Below are positions 49,387 to 56,581 of a stretch of 64,000 bases of DNA, in pieces (within the stretch, counting starts at the first letter, position 1; every line of letters starts with the position of its first letter). Under the pieces are notes generated by a model, which saw only the letters and a program-made list of their open reading frames with translations, searched no databases and had not been told where the DNA came from. Origin of the DNA: JANPCX01 sp031431125 (lineage in GTDB: Bacteria; Pseudomonadota; Gammaproteobacteria; Burkholderiales; Burkholderiaceae_C); the NCBI GenBank assembly GCA_031431125.1, contig JANPCX010000046.1:62001-126000 (forward strand), read 5' to 3'. The position numbers were made by a program, and so were the translations under genes.

Positions 49387-51333
49387 TTATTTTTTCTCTT
49401 TCACTTCGGTGAATTCGGCATCCACCACATCGTCGGCGGCGGGCTTGCTGGCAGTGGCCGCGTCTGGCGAAGCAGCACCTGTGGCCGCACCGGCAGCGGC
49501 TTGTGCTGCTTGCGCATCGGCATAAACCTTTTCGCCGAGCTTCTGACTGGCCGTCATCAGGGCCTCGGTCTTGGCTTCAATGTCGGCCTTGTCTTCGCCT
49601 TTGAGCGCTTCTTCGACGTCTTTGAGTGCGGCTTCGATTTTCTCTTTCTCAGCGGCGTCAATCTTGTCGCCGTGTTCGGCCAAACTCTTCTTCACGCTGT
49701 GTGCCATGGCATCGGCGGCGTTGCGGGCGTGCACGAGCTCTAATTTTTTCTTGTCTTCAGCGGCATTGAGCTCGGCGTCTTTCACCATTTGCGCTATCTC
49801 GGCTTCGTTCAAACCGGAGTTGGCTTTGATGGTGATTTTGTTTTCTTTGCCGGTGCCTTTGTCTTTGGCGCCGACATGCAAGATGCCGTTGGCGTCGATG
49901 TCAAAACTCACCTCAATTTGCGGTGTGCCGCGCGGTGACGGTGGAATGCCTTCCAGATTGAACTCGCCCAAGCTCTTGTTGCCTGTGGCCAGCTCGCGCT
50001 CGCCTTGGTAGACCTTGATGGTCACCGCAGGCTGGTTGTCGTCGGCCGTTGAAAACGTTTGGCTGAATTTGGTGGGAATGGTGGTGTTCTTCTTGATCAT
50101 CTTGGTCATCACACCACCCAGGGTTTCAATGCCCAGGGACAGCGGAGTGACGTCGAGCAAGAGCACATCGGTGCGGTCGCCGGCCAGCACTTGGCCTTGA
50201 ATCGCAGCACCCACCGCGACGGCTTCGTCAGGATTCACGTCTTTGCGTGGCTCTTTGCCGAAGAACTCTTTGACTTTCTCTTGCACCTTGGGCATGCGCG
50301 ACATGCCGCCGACCAAGATGATGTCGTCGATGGCACTGACTGCAATGCCCGCGTCCTTGATGGCGGTGCGGCAAGGCGCCATCGTGCGCTCGATCAAGTC
50401 CTCGACCAGCGCTTCCAATTTGGCGCGGGTGAGTTTGATGTTCAAGTGTTTCGGGCCCGAAGCATCGGCCGTCACGTAGGGCAGGTTGATGTCGGTTTGT
50501 GCGCTGTTGGACAGCTCAATCTTGGCTTTCTCAGCGGCTTCTTTCAGGCGCTGCAAAGCGAGCACGTCTTTGCCCAGGTCCACGCCTTGTTCTTTTTTGA
50601 ACTCGGCAATGATGAATTCAATGATGCGTTGGTCGAAGTCTTCGCCGCCCAAGAAGGTGTCGCCGTTGGTGGACAGCACTTCGAACTGTTTTTCGCCGTC
50701 GACATCGGCAATTTCAATGATGGACACGTCAAAGGTGCCACCACCCAAGTCGTAGACGGCAATCTTGCGGTCGCCTTTGTCGGTTTTGTCCAAACCGAAG
50801 GCCAGCGCCGCAGCGGTGGGCTCGTTGATGATGCGCTTCACATCCAAGCCCGCAATGCGGCCGGCGTCTTTGGTGGCTTGGCGCTGGGCGTCGTTGAAGT
50901 AGGCAGGTACGGTGATGACGGCTTCGGTGACCGCCTCGCCCAGGTAGTCCTCGGCGGTCTTTTTCATCTTGCGCAGCACTTCGGCGCTGACTTGCGGAGG
51001 AGCTAATTTTTTGCCGCGAACTTCGACCCAGGCGTCGCCGTTGTCGGCGGCGACGATGCCGTAGGGCATGAGGTCGATGTCTTTTTGAACTTCTTTTTCA
51101 GTGAACTTGCGGCCGATCAAGCGCTTGACGGCATACAGCGTATTGCGCGGGTTGGTCACGGCTTGGCGTTTGGCGGAGGCGCCGACCAAAATTTCACCGT
51201 CTTCTTGGTAAGCAACGATGGACGGCGTGGTGCGTGCACCTTCGCTGTTTTCAATCACACGCGTCGTGTTGCCTTCCATGATGGACACGCACGAGTTGGT
51301 GGTACCGAGGTCGATGCCGATGATCTTTGCCAT
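49387..51333 (-). CDS. dnaK: Chaperone DnaK (Hsp70)
   Basis: 648 residues. The ATPase domain opens IIGIDLGTTNSCVSIMEG, then VYDLGGGTFDVSIIEI and DIILVGGMSRMPKVQEKV. The substrate domain begins after LLLDVTPLSLGIETLGG. The tail ends in an Ala-rich stretch and VVDAEFTEVKEKK, normal for DnaK. It is the central ATP-dependent folding chaperone. The 97-bp gap after grpE has a possible second heat-shock promoter, and CAGGAG precedes the ATG. Confidence 0.98.
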   Translation of the reverse strand: MAKIIGIDLGTTNSCVSIMEGNTTRVIENSEGARTTPSIVAYQEDGEILVGASAKRQAVTNPRNTLYAVKRLIGRKFTEKEVQKDIDLMPYGIVAADNGDAWVEVRGKKLAPPQVSAEVLRKMKKTAEDYLGEAVTEAVITVPAYFNDAQRQATKDAGRIAGLDVKRIINEPTAAALAFGLDKTDKGDRKIAVYDLGGGTFDVSIIEIADVDGEKQFEVLSTNGDTFLGGEDFDQRIIEFIIAEFKKEQGVDLGKDVLALQRLKEAAEKAKIELSNSAQTDINLPYVTADASGPKHLNIKLTRAKLEALVEDLIERTMAPCRTAIKDAGIAVSAIDDIILVGGMSRMPKVQEKVKEFFGKEPRKDVNPDEAVAVGAAIQGQVLAGDRTDVLLLDVTPLSLGIETLGGVMTKMIKKNTTIPTKFSQTFSTADDNQPAVTIKVYQGERELATGNKSLGEFNLEGIPPSPRGTPQIEVSFDIDANGILHVGAKDKGTGKENKITIKANSGLNEAEIAQMVKDAELNAAEDKKKLELVHARNAADAMAHSVKKSLAEHGDKIDAAEKEKIEAALKDVEEALKGEDKADIEAKTEALMTASQKLGEKVYADAQAAQAAAGAATGAASPDAATASKPAADDVVDAEFTEVKEKK

Positions 51334-51372
51334 GTTGATTTCTCCTGAAAACTAAAAAAGCGGATGCACTGA

Positions 51373-51400
51373 AGTTGTGGATAACTCAGCGGACTTCAAG
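51373..51400 (-). promoter_or_regulatory. Possible sigma-32 promoter before dnaK
   Basis: Minus strand: CTTGAA (51400-51395), 14 nt, then CCACAACT (51380-51373), compared with the heat-shock pattern CTTGAAA and CCCCATNT. The minus-10 match is modest (5 of 8), but the spacing equals that of the candidate before grpE. Confidence 0.35.
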
Positions 51401-51430
51401 GGGTGTGGTGTGCCAAAAACGCGCTGAAAC

Positions 51431-51964
51431 TCAGGCAGGGGCACAAACCGTGACCAAAGCGGGCCGCAGCACACGCTCGTTGATCGAATAACCTTTTTGC
51501 AGCACCGTGACCACGGTGTTGGGTTCTTGGGTGACGCCCGCAGGAAGCGGCACCACACTGATGGCTTGGTGCTGGTGCGGATCGAACTTGGCACCGGCAG
51601 CGGGGTTGAGCTCCAGCACTTTGTTGCGTTCCAGGGCGCTGGCCAATTGACGCAGCGTGGCATGCACGCCTTCCAGCAATTGCTCGGGCGTGGCAGCGGG
51701 AATGGCGATGGCTGCTTCCAGGCTGTCTTTCACCGGCAGCAGGCTCTCTGCAAACCCTTCCACCGCAAACTTGCGGGCCTTGCTGACTTCTTCTTCAGCG
51801 CGGCGGCGGGTGTTTTCAGCCTCGGCCTTGGCGCGCAGGAAGGCGTCGGCCACCTCCGTGTGTTTGGCCTGCAGGGTGGCCAATTCACTGGCGAGGTCTA
51901 CCGTTGGTGTGTCGGCATTGGGCTCAAGTGGTTGATTTTCTTGGGAATTTTGATTGGGTGTCAT
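51431..51964 (-). CDS. grpE: Nucleotide exchange factor GrpE
   Basis: 177 residues from ATG 51964 (the frame is open to 52039). An acidic, disordered start is followed by the long dimerising helix (ASELATLQAKHTEVADAFLR, AEAENTRRRAEEEVSKARKF) and the C-terminal beta domain with HQAISVVPLPAGVTQEPNTV and LQKGYSINERVLRPALVTV, the GrpE signature. It releases ADP from DnaK. It is first in the chaperone operon, with a candidate heat-shock promoter 36-63 bp upstream. Confidence 0.96.
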   Translation of the reverse strand: MTPNQNSQENQPLEPNADTPTVDLASELATLQAKHTEVADAFLRAKAEAENTRRRAEEEVSKARKFAVEGFAESLLPVKDSLEAAIAIPAATPEQLLEGVHATLRQLASALERNKVLELNPAAGAKFDPHQHQAISVVPLPAGVTQEPNTVVTVLQKGYSINERVLRPALVTVCAPA

Positions 51965-51998
51965 GGTGTGCGAAAGGGCAGTGGCTGACTTAAGGTCG

Positions 51999-52027
51999 CA
52001 TATAAGGTCAAAAGCCGTGCCTTCAAG
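51999..52027 (-). promoter_or_regulatory. Candidate sigma-32 promoter before grpE
   Basis: Minus strand: CTTGAA (52027-52022), 14 nt, then CCTTATAT (52007-52000), which matches 6 of 8 positions of CCCCATNT. It ends 35 nt before the grpE ATG. No CIRCE-type repeat was seen, so control by sigma-32 is more likely than by HrcA. Confidence 0.5.
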
Positions 52028-52052
52028 AGGGCGATTCAATAAGCTAAGAATT

Positions 52053-52153
52053 CGTCATTCCCGCGCAGGCGGGAATCCAGGCAGTGCTTGAAGTTGCATC
52101 GACTGCGTCGTTGACCAGTCACCGACTGGATTCCCGCCTGCGCGGGAATGACG
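52053..52153. repeat. REP-type 28-bp inverted repeat between hslR and grpE
   Basis: Perfect 28-bp arms at 52053-52080 and 52126-52153 enclose 45 bp. Each arm itself contains the palindrome ATTCCCGCCTGCGCGGGAAT, a well-known dispersed repeat of proteobacterial genomes. The structure lies just after hslR and before the grpE promoter and may act as a terminator or supercoiling site. Confidence 0.85.
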
Positions 52154-52161
52154 GAGAAGAG

Positions 52162-52599
52162 CTACTCGCCCGGATCAATACTGGCCGACCACCGGTTCCA
52201 GTCGCTGAGCACGCGGCGGTCACGCTTGGTGGGCCGGCCCTGTTCCAGGCTTTGTGCGGGTTCAGGTGCCAGGCGGCGCTGCTGGGCGACTCGTTCGCGC
52301 TGTTGAACGCTCTCGGGTGTTTCTTCGAAAAGGCCAGCAGCAATGCTCGCCGACCCGCGTTGCGGGCTCAAACCCAACACCACCACCGTGCGGGGCACCT
52401 GGTTTTGCCGCATTTCAATGCGATCACCCAGCTTCACCTCGCGTGAGGCTTTGGCGACTTGGCCGTTCACCCAGACCCGGTTCTTGCCAATCTCATCGCT
52501 GGCCAGGCTGCGGGTTTTGAAGAAACGCGCCGCCCACAGCCATTTGTCCAGGCGCACGCCCGGTGCCGGAGGGATTGGGTGGTTTTTCGATTCAGCCAT
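52162..52599 (-). CDS. hslR: RNA-binding S4-domain protein, Hsp15 type
   Basis: 145 residues. The S4 domain is at about 16-75: VRLDKWLWAARFFKTRSLAS, EIGKNRVWVNGQVAKASREV and KLGDRIEM. A basic C-terminal tail (GRPTKRDRRVLSDWNRW) is typical of Hsp15, which binds free 50S subunits carrying nascent chains after heat shock. Its ATG overlaps the stop of the sensor kinase as ATGA, so translation may depend on the two-component transcript. The heat-shock genes grpE-dnaK-dnaJ follow. Confidence 0.9.
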   Translation of the reverse strand: MAESKNHPIPPAPGVRLDKWLWAARFFKTRSLASDEIGKNRVWVNGQVAKASREVKLGDRIEMRQNQVPRTVVVLGLSPQRGSASIAAGLFEETPESVQQRERVAQQRRLAPEPAQSLEQGRPTKRDRRVLSDWNRWSASIDPGE

Positions 52600-54065
52600 C
52601 AGGCTGCATTGTCGGCCCTGGCCAAAACGAGCGCAGCCACCGGCAGAAGCACCCGTACCTGCAGGCCTGAGATCGGCGCAACCGTGCCTGCTTCGACCTG
52701 GCTTTCGCTTTGAAGATTGTCCAAATCAATGCGTCCCTGAAGGCTTTGCACAATTTCCCCGCAGATGGCCAAGCCCAGTCCCGAACCATGGCGTGGGCCG
52801 CCGGATGCGAAAGGCTGGAACAAACGCAGGCGCTGGTCCGTGCTGATGCCGGGGCCGCTGTCGGTGACCATCAGAACCGCTTGGTCGTCTTCAGTCATCA
52901 CCTTCACACTCAAGCGCGCGTTGTTTTCCGTTGTGCGCAAGCCGTGGATGATGGCGTTGTGCAGCAAATTGCGCGTCAATTCGCGCAGTGCCCATTCATG
53001 CGCTCTCACAGGGGTCGGCTGGGTTTCAATGTCGAAATCGAATGGCTGCTGCGCAATCAGCGGTGCCAAGTCCAGCGCAACCGCGCGGGTGATGTCGGCC
53101 CAGTCCAGCACCGGCGCATCGTTTTGCTGCCGCAGTTGTTCCACTTTGGCCAGGGCCAACATTTGGTTGGCCAATTGGGTGGCACGGTCCACGGTGATTT
53201 TGATTTCGTTCAGCGCCTGCATCGGCTCCACATCCCCACGCAATGCCGACTGCACCTGGGTTTTGAGCACCGCCAGCGGCGTTCGCAGCTGGTGTGAGGC
53301 ATCCCGTACAAAACGTTTTTGGTGGCTGAGCAAATGCCGCAAACGCTGCATGATTTGATTGGTGGCTTGTAAGAGCGGCCACAGCTCACGCGGGCTGCCT
53401 TGGGTTTGAATGGGCGACAGGTCCGAGGCCGCACGCGCTCCCATTTCTTGGCTGAGTTGGCGAATGGGTTGGGTGGCAGATTGCACGGCCCACCAGACGA
53501 CGAGGGCGATCACGGCAATCAACGCGGCCTGTCGCCACACCGTGTCGAACAAAATTTGCCGCGCCAAGGTACGGCGCAGCTCTAGCGTTTCTGCGACCTG
53601 GATGGTGGCCATGCCCACGCCTTGCGTGCCAGAGACGGGTTGCAGCAGCACGGCCATGCGAACGGCTTCGTTATTGTACTGGGCGTCGTAAAAATCGACC
53701 AACGCGGCATAGGGGCCGGGTTCTTTGATGTCCTGCCTCGGTGCGGGCAGATCGGCAAAACCCGACACCGACTCGCCCCTGAACCCCGACACTTTGTAGA
53801 AGATTCGACTGCGGTTGTCGGCTTCAAACGCCTCCAGCGCCGAGTACTGCACCGTGGCTTTGAGTTGCAGGCTGCCGCTGTTCCCCGACACTTCCAACTG
53901 TTCGCCGATGGATTTGGCGGACGCCAACAAGGTACGGTCGTAGGCAGTGTCTGCTGCATGCAGCGCTTGTTCGTAGAGACTGAAGGCATTCAGTACCACC
54001 AACACCGCCACAGGCAGCAATATGCCCAGCAACAATTGAGCGCGCAGCGAGCGAGGGGCCTTCAA
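52599..54065 (-). CDS. tctE: Sensor histidine kinase, TctE-like
   Basis: 488 residues if read from TTG 54065; the frame is also open through the adjacent repeat to ATG 54230, which would add 55 element-encoded residues. TM1 is QLLLGILLPVAVLVVLNAFS. The periplasmic 2CSK_N/TctE-type sensor domain (about 40-165) and TM2 (AALIAVIALVVWWAVQSA) follow. HisKA has DASHQLRTPLAVLK with the phosphorylated His. The ATPase has NLLHNAIIHG, VTDSGPGIS and HGSGLGLAIC. The original ATG has been split off by the repeat; removing it gives ATGAAGGCC overlapping the regulator stop. Confidence 0.88.
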   Translation of the reverse strand: MKAPRSLRAQLLLGILLPVAVLVVLNAFSLYEQALHAADTAYDRTLLASAKSIGEQLEVSGNSGSLQLKATVQYSALEAFEADNRSRIFYKVSGFRGESVSGFADLPAPRQDIKEPGPYAALVDFYDAQYNNEAVRMAVLLQPVSGTQGVGMATIQVAETLELRRTLARQILFDTVWRQAALIAVIALVVWWAVQSATQPIRQLSQEMGARAASDLSPIQTQGSPRELWPLLQATNQIMQRLRHLLSHQKRFVRDASHQLRTPLAVLKTQVQSALRGDVEPMQALNEIKITVDRATQLANQMLALAKVEQLRQQNDAPVLDWADITRAVALDLAPLIAQQPFDFDIETQPTPVRAHEWALRELTRNLLHNAIIHGLRTTENNARLSVKVMTEDDQAVLMVTDSGPGISTDQRLRLFQPFASGGPRHGSGLGLAICGEIVQSLQGRIDLDNLQSESQVEAGTVAPISGLQVRVLLPVAALVLARADNAA

Positions 54066-54299
54066 CCTAGATCCGGCAGTTGGACACGCCCGAGTGGGCT
54101 GTGATTCGGGGTGAAGACAAGGCGTGACGACGCTGCGGGCTCGTGCCCGCAAGGAGGAGCAACGCCGCCAGCACTCCGAAGCACGGCTCAATCGGGTGTG
54201 TAGCGCTTTCACCCAGGAGGTGGTGGTCATCGTTTACAGAAATCTCAATGTTCACAGGAGGTTGCAAGCGGAAGAAAGCGGTCAACTGCCGGATCTAGG
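54065..54299. mobile_element. MITE-like hairpin-chain repeat, copy 3 (tctD/tctE junction)
   Basis: The terminal inverted repeats are perfect over 17 bp (54066-54082, 54283-54299) and begin CCTAGATCCGGCAGTTG. Flanking TTCA at 54061-54064 and 54300-54303 is a 4-bp target duplication. Removing the 235-bp element with one TTCA restores the sequence CCCATGAAGGCC on the minus strand, where the TctD stop and TctE start overlap as ATGA and the kinase frame is correct. The core at about 54086-54210 matches copy 2 (gagtggg, gtgacgacgctgcgggct, ctcaatcgggtgtgtagcgct). No transposase frame. Confidence 0.82.
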
Positions 54300-54300
54300 T

Positions 54301-54990
54301 TCATGGGTTTTGCGCTTTCAGCAAATATCCCAAGCCCCGCAGTGTGACGATTTGTGCTTGGCTCGCTTGCAATTTTTTCCTCAAGCGATAGACCACCACC
54401 TCAATGGCGTCGAACTGCACGTCGACTTCGCCCGCAAACACGCTTTCATACAAACGTTCCTTGGCGATGGCGGTGCCGGGTTTGGCCAGCAATGCCCGCA
54501 GCAGCGCGTTCTCACGTGGGGCAAGCTCCAGAACGGCCCCGTTCAAATAGACCGCTTGGCTCTCACGGTCGACACGCAGTCCGCAAAACGTTGCGTCCAG
54601 CGGTTGCAGGCCCATCGCCCCACGCGGCCCTTCGTGGCGACGGGCCAAAGCCCGCACACGCGCTTCAAGTTCGTCCAGGTCAAAGGGCTTGGGCAGGTAG
54701 TCATCGGCCCCGGTGTTCAGGCCCAAAATTTTGTCGCCCACCGTGCCGCGTGCGGTGAGGATCAACACCGGCGTGGTCAGGCCCTGCTTTCGCGCTTGAC
54801 TCAGAACCAGCAAACCATCCAGTCCGGGCAGGGTGAGGTCGAGCACCACCACATCGGGCAACAGTTTCTGCCATGTCGCCACGGCTTGGTCGCCATCACC
54901 ACAACAAGCCGTTCGAATCCCTCGGCGTTCAAAGCTGCGCTGCAAGGTGGCTTGCATCGTGGCGTCGTCTTCGATCAAAAGCAAATGCAT
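54301..54990 (-). CDS. tctD: Response regulator, OmpR/TctD-like
   Basis: 229 residues from ATG 54990 (ATG 55011 would add seven). Receiver: acidic pair in LLLIEDD, phospho-acceptor Asp51 in VVVLDLTLPGLDG, Thr79 and Lys101 (LPKPFDLDELEARV). The C-terminal winged helix has LELAPRENALLRALLAKPG, FDAIEVVVYRLRKKL and LRGLGYLLKAQNP. It lies divergent from tctCBA and should activate it when citrate-like acids are sensed. Its partner kinase gene is now separated from it by the 235-bp repeat. Confidence 0.9.
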   Translation of the reverse strand: MHLLLIEDDATMQATLQRSFERRGIRTACCGDGDQAVATWQKLLPDVVVLDLTLPGLDGLLVLSQARKQGLTTPVLILTARGTVGDKILGLNTGADDYLPKPFDLDELEARVRALARRHEGPRGAMGLQPLDATFCGLRVDRESQAVYLNGAVLELAPRENALLRALLAKPGTAIAKERLYESVFAGEVDVQFDAIEVVVYRLRKKLQASQAQIVTLRGLGYLLKAQNP

Positions 54991-55121
54991 GCCCGGGACT
55001 TTGCGGCCCATCAGCCTGGAACAGACCTAGCGTTTGTCCCTAGTCGTATTTGCTCACCAGGACAGCCAAGTGACAGCTCTTGGTTGCATCATGCGGACAT
55101 CGAAAACACCAGGAGACTGAG

Positions 55122-56081
55122 ATGCGTCGTGACACCTTTTTGAAGTCCTTGTTGGCCGCCATGGCGGCACCTTCCTTGCCGTCTGCAGCATGGGCTTCCA
55201 CCAACGTGAAGATGATGATTCCTGCCAACCCCGGTGGCGGTTGGGATGGTACCGGTCGTGCCCTCGGCAAGGCATTGCAAGAGGCCGGTGTGGCCTCTGC
55301 CGTGAGTTACGACAACAAAGGCGGTGCGGCAGGCGCTTTGGGTCTGACGCAGTTTGTTAACGGCAGCAAAGGTGATCCCAACGCCATGATGATGATGGGC
55401 GCCGTGATGCTGGGCGGCATCATCACAGGCAAACCACCCGTCTCCCTCAGTCAAGCTACACCGCTGGCGCGTTTGACCACTGACTACAACGTCTTCGTAT
55501 TGCCTGCCGAGTCGCCGCTAAAAACCATGAAAGATGTGGTGGAGCAAATGAAGAAAGACCCGGGCAGCGTGAAGTGGGGTGGCGGCTCGCGCGGCTCGAC
55601 CGAACACATCGCCGCAGCCATGTTGGCGCGGGTAACCGGTGTCGACGCAGCCAAGATCAACTATGTGCCATTCCGTGGCGGCGGTGAAGCGGTGGCAGCG
55701 ATATTGGGCAACAACGTGACGGTGGGCGGCAGCAGCTGGGGCGAGTTTCAGGCGCACATTCAGAGCGGAAAAATGCGTGCGATTGCGGTCACCTCGGCCA
55801 CACGTTTGAAAGGCATCGATGTGCCCACGTTGAAAGAGCAGGGCTACGATGTCGTCATCGGCAATTGGCGCGGTGTGTACGGTGCCCCCGGCATCACATC
55901 CGAGCAGCGCAAAGTGCTGACCGAGATGATAGTTAAGGCCACCAAAACCAAATCGTGGGCGGACGATGTCGAACGCAACGGCTGGCTGCCTGCAGTATTG
56001 GCCGGTGCAGATTTTGAAAAATTCGTTGACGATGAATTCGCCAGCCTGCGTGCTGTCATGGTCAAGGCCGGCATGATCTGA
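55122..56081 (+). CDS. tctC: Tripartite tricarboxylate transporter binding protein
   Basis: 319 residues from ATG 55122, with AGGAG upstream. The signal peptide is FLKSLLAAMAAPSLPSAAWA, cleavage before STNVK. Bug/TctC family motifs: MMIPANPGGGWDGTGRALGK and SYDNKGGAAGALGLTQF, which bind carboxylates through water bridges, then YVPFRGGGEAVAAILGNNVT and IGNWRGVYGAPG. It captures citrate or related acids in the periplasm for TctAB. It is the first gene of tctC-tctB-tctA. Confidence 0.92.
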   Translation: MRRDTFLKSLLAAMAAPSLPSAAWASTNVKMMIPANPGGGWDGTGRALGKALQEAGVASAVSYDNKGGAAGALGLTQFVNGSKGDPNAMMMMGAVMLGGIITGKPPVSLSQATPLARLTTDYNVFVLPAESPLKTMKDVVEQMKKDPGSVKWGGGSRGSTEHIAAAMLARVTGVDAAKINYVPFRGGGEAVAAILGNNVTVGGSSWGEFQAHIQSGKMRAIAVTSATRLKGIDVPTLKEQGYDVVIGNWRGVYGAPGITSEQRKVLTEMIVKATKTKSWADDVERNGWLPAVLAGADFEKFVDDEFASLRAVMVKAGMI

Positions 56082-56089
56082 AGCTTGCA

Positions 56090-56581
56090 ATGAATCGCTC
56101 GCAACTGCTGGTGGGATTGAGCACGCTCGCTTTGGGCGTGCTCTTTTTCCTTGGAAGCTTCCAACTTTCCTCTGAGGCTGGTTACGGTGGCGTAGGGCCC
56201 AATTTCTTGCCACTTTTGGTGGGCAGCATGTTGAGTCTTTGCGGAATCTTTCTGCTGTGGGAGGCGCGACGTGGCGGCTTTCGCAACATGGACGAGCCCT
56301 CGGGTGCAAGCCAGGGCGATTGGCCCGGATTCCTTTGGGTGACGGGTGGCATCTTGTCCAACGCATTCTTGATCACGACCATCGGCTTCATTTTGAGTTG
56401 TGCTTTGTGTTTTGCTTTGGCCGCACAAGGTTTTCGGCGCTCTGCGCCCAGCGGTGGAAGTTTGACGTCTTTAGGGACCGATTTACTGATGGGCGTAGCC
56501 ATTGCCGCGCCTGTCTTTTGGATGTTTACCCAGTTGCTGGCCATCAATTTGCCTGGCATCACCCAAACAGGATGGTTGTGA
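56090..56581 (+). CDS. tctB: Tripartite tricarboxylate transporter small membrane subunit
   Basis: 163 residues with four hydrophobic segments: LLVGLSTLALGVLFFLGSF, FLPLLVGSMLSLCGIFLLW, GILSNAFLITTIGFILSCAL and LLMGVAIAAPVFWMFTQLLA. This is the TctB topology, and the gene sits between tctC and tctA. Its stop TGA shares one base with the tctA ATG (TGATG), so the two membrane subunits are probably made together. Confidence 0.9.
   Translation: MNRSQLLVGLSTLALGVLFFLGSFQLSSEAGYGGVGPNFLPLLVGSMLSLCGIFLLWEARRGGFRNMDEPSGASQGDWPGFLWVTGGILSNAFLITTIGFILSCALCFALAAQGFRRSAPSGGSLTSLGTDLLMGVAIAAPVFWMFTQLLAINLPGITQTGWL

Noticed and set aside
48249..49412. 387-residue frame antisense to dnaJ
   Set aside because: Shadow of dnaJ with Ala/Gly/Phe-rich repeats created by the antisense of the Gly-rich linker.
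54066..54299. CTAG as target duplication of repeat copy 3
   Set aside because: Collapsing on CTAG leaves an in-frame stop after four codons of the kinase, whereas the TTCA duplication restores a perfect coupled start.
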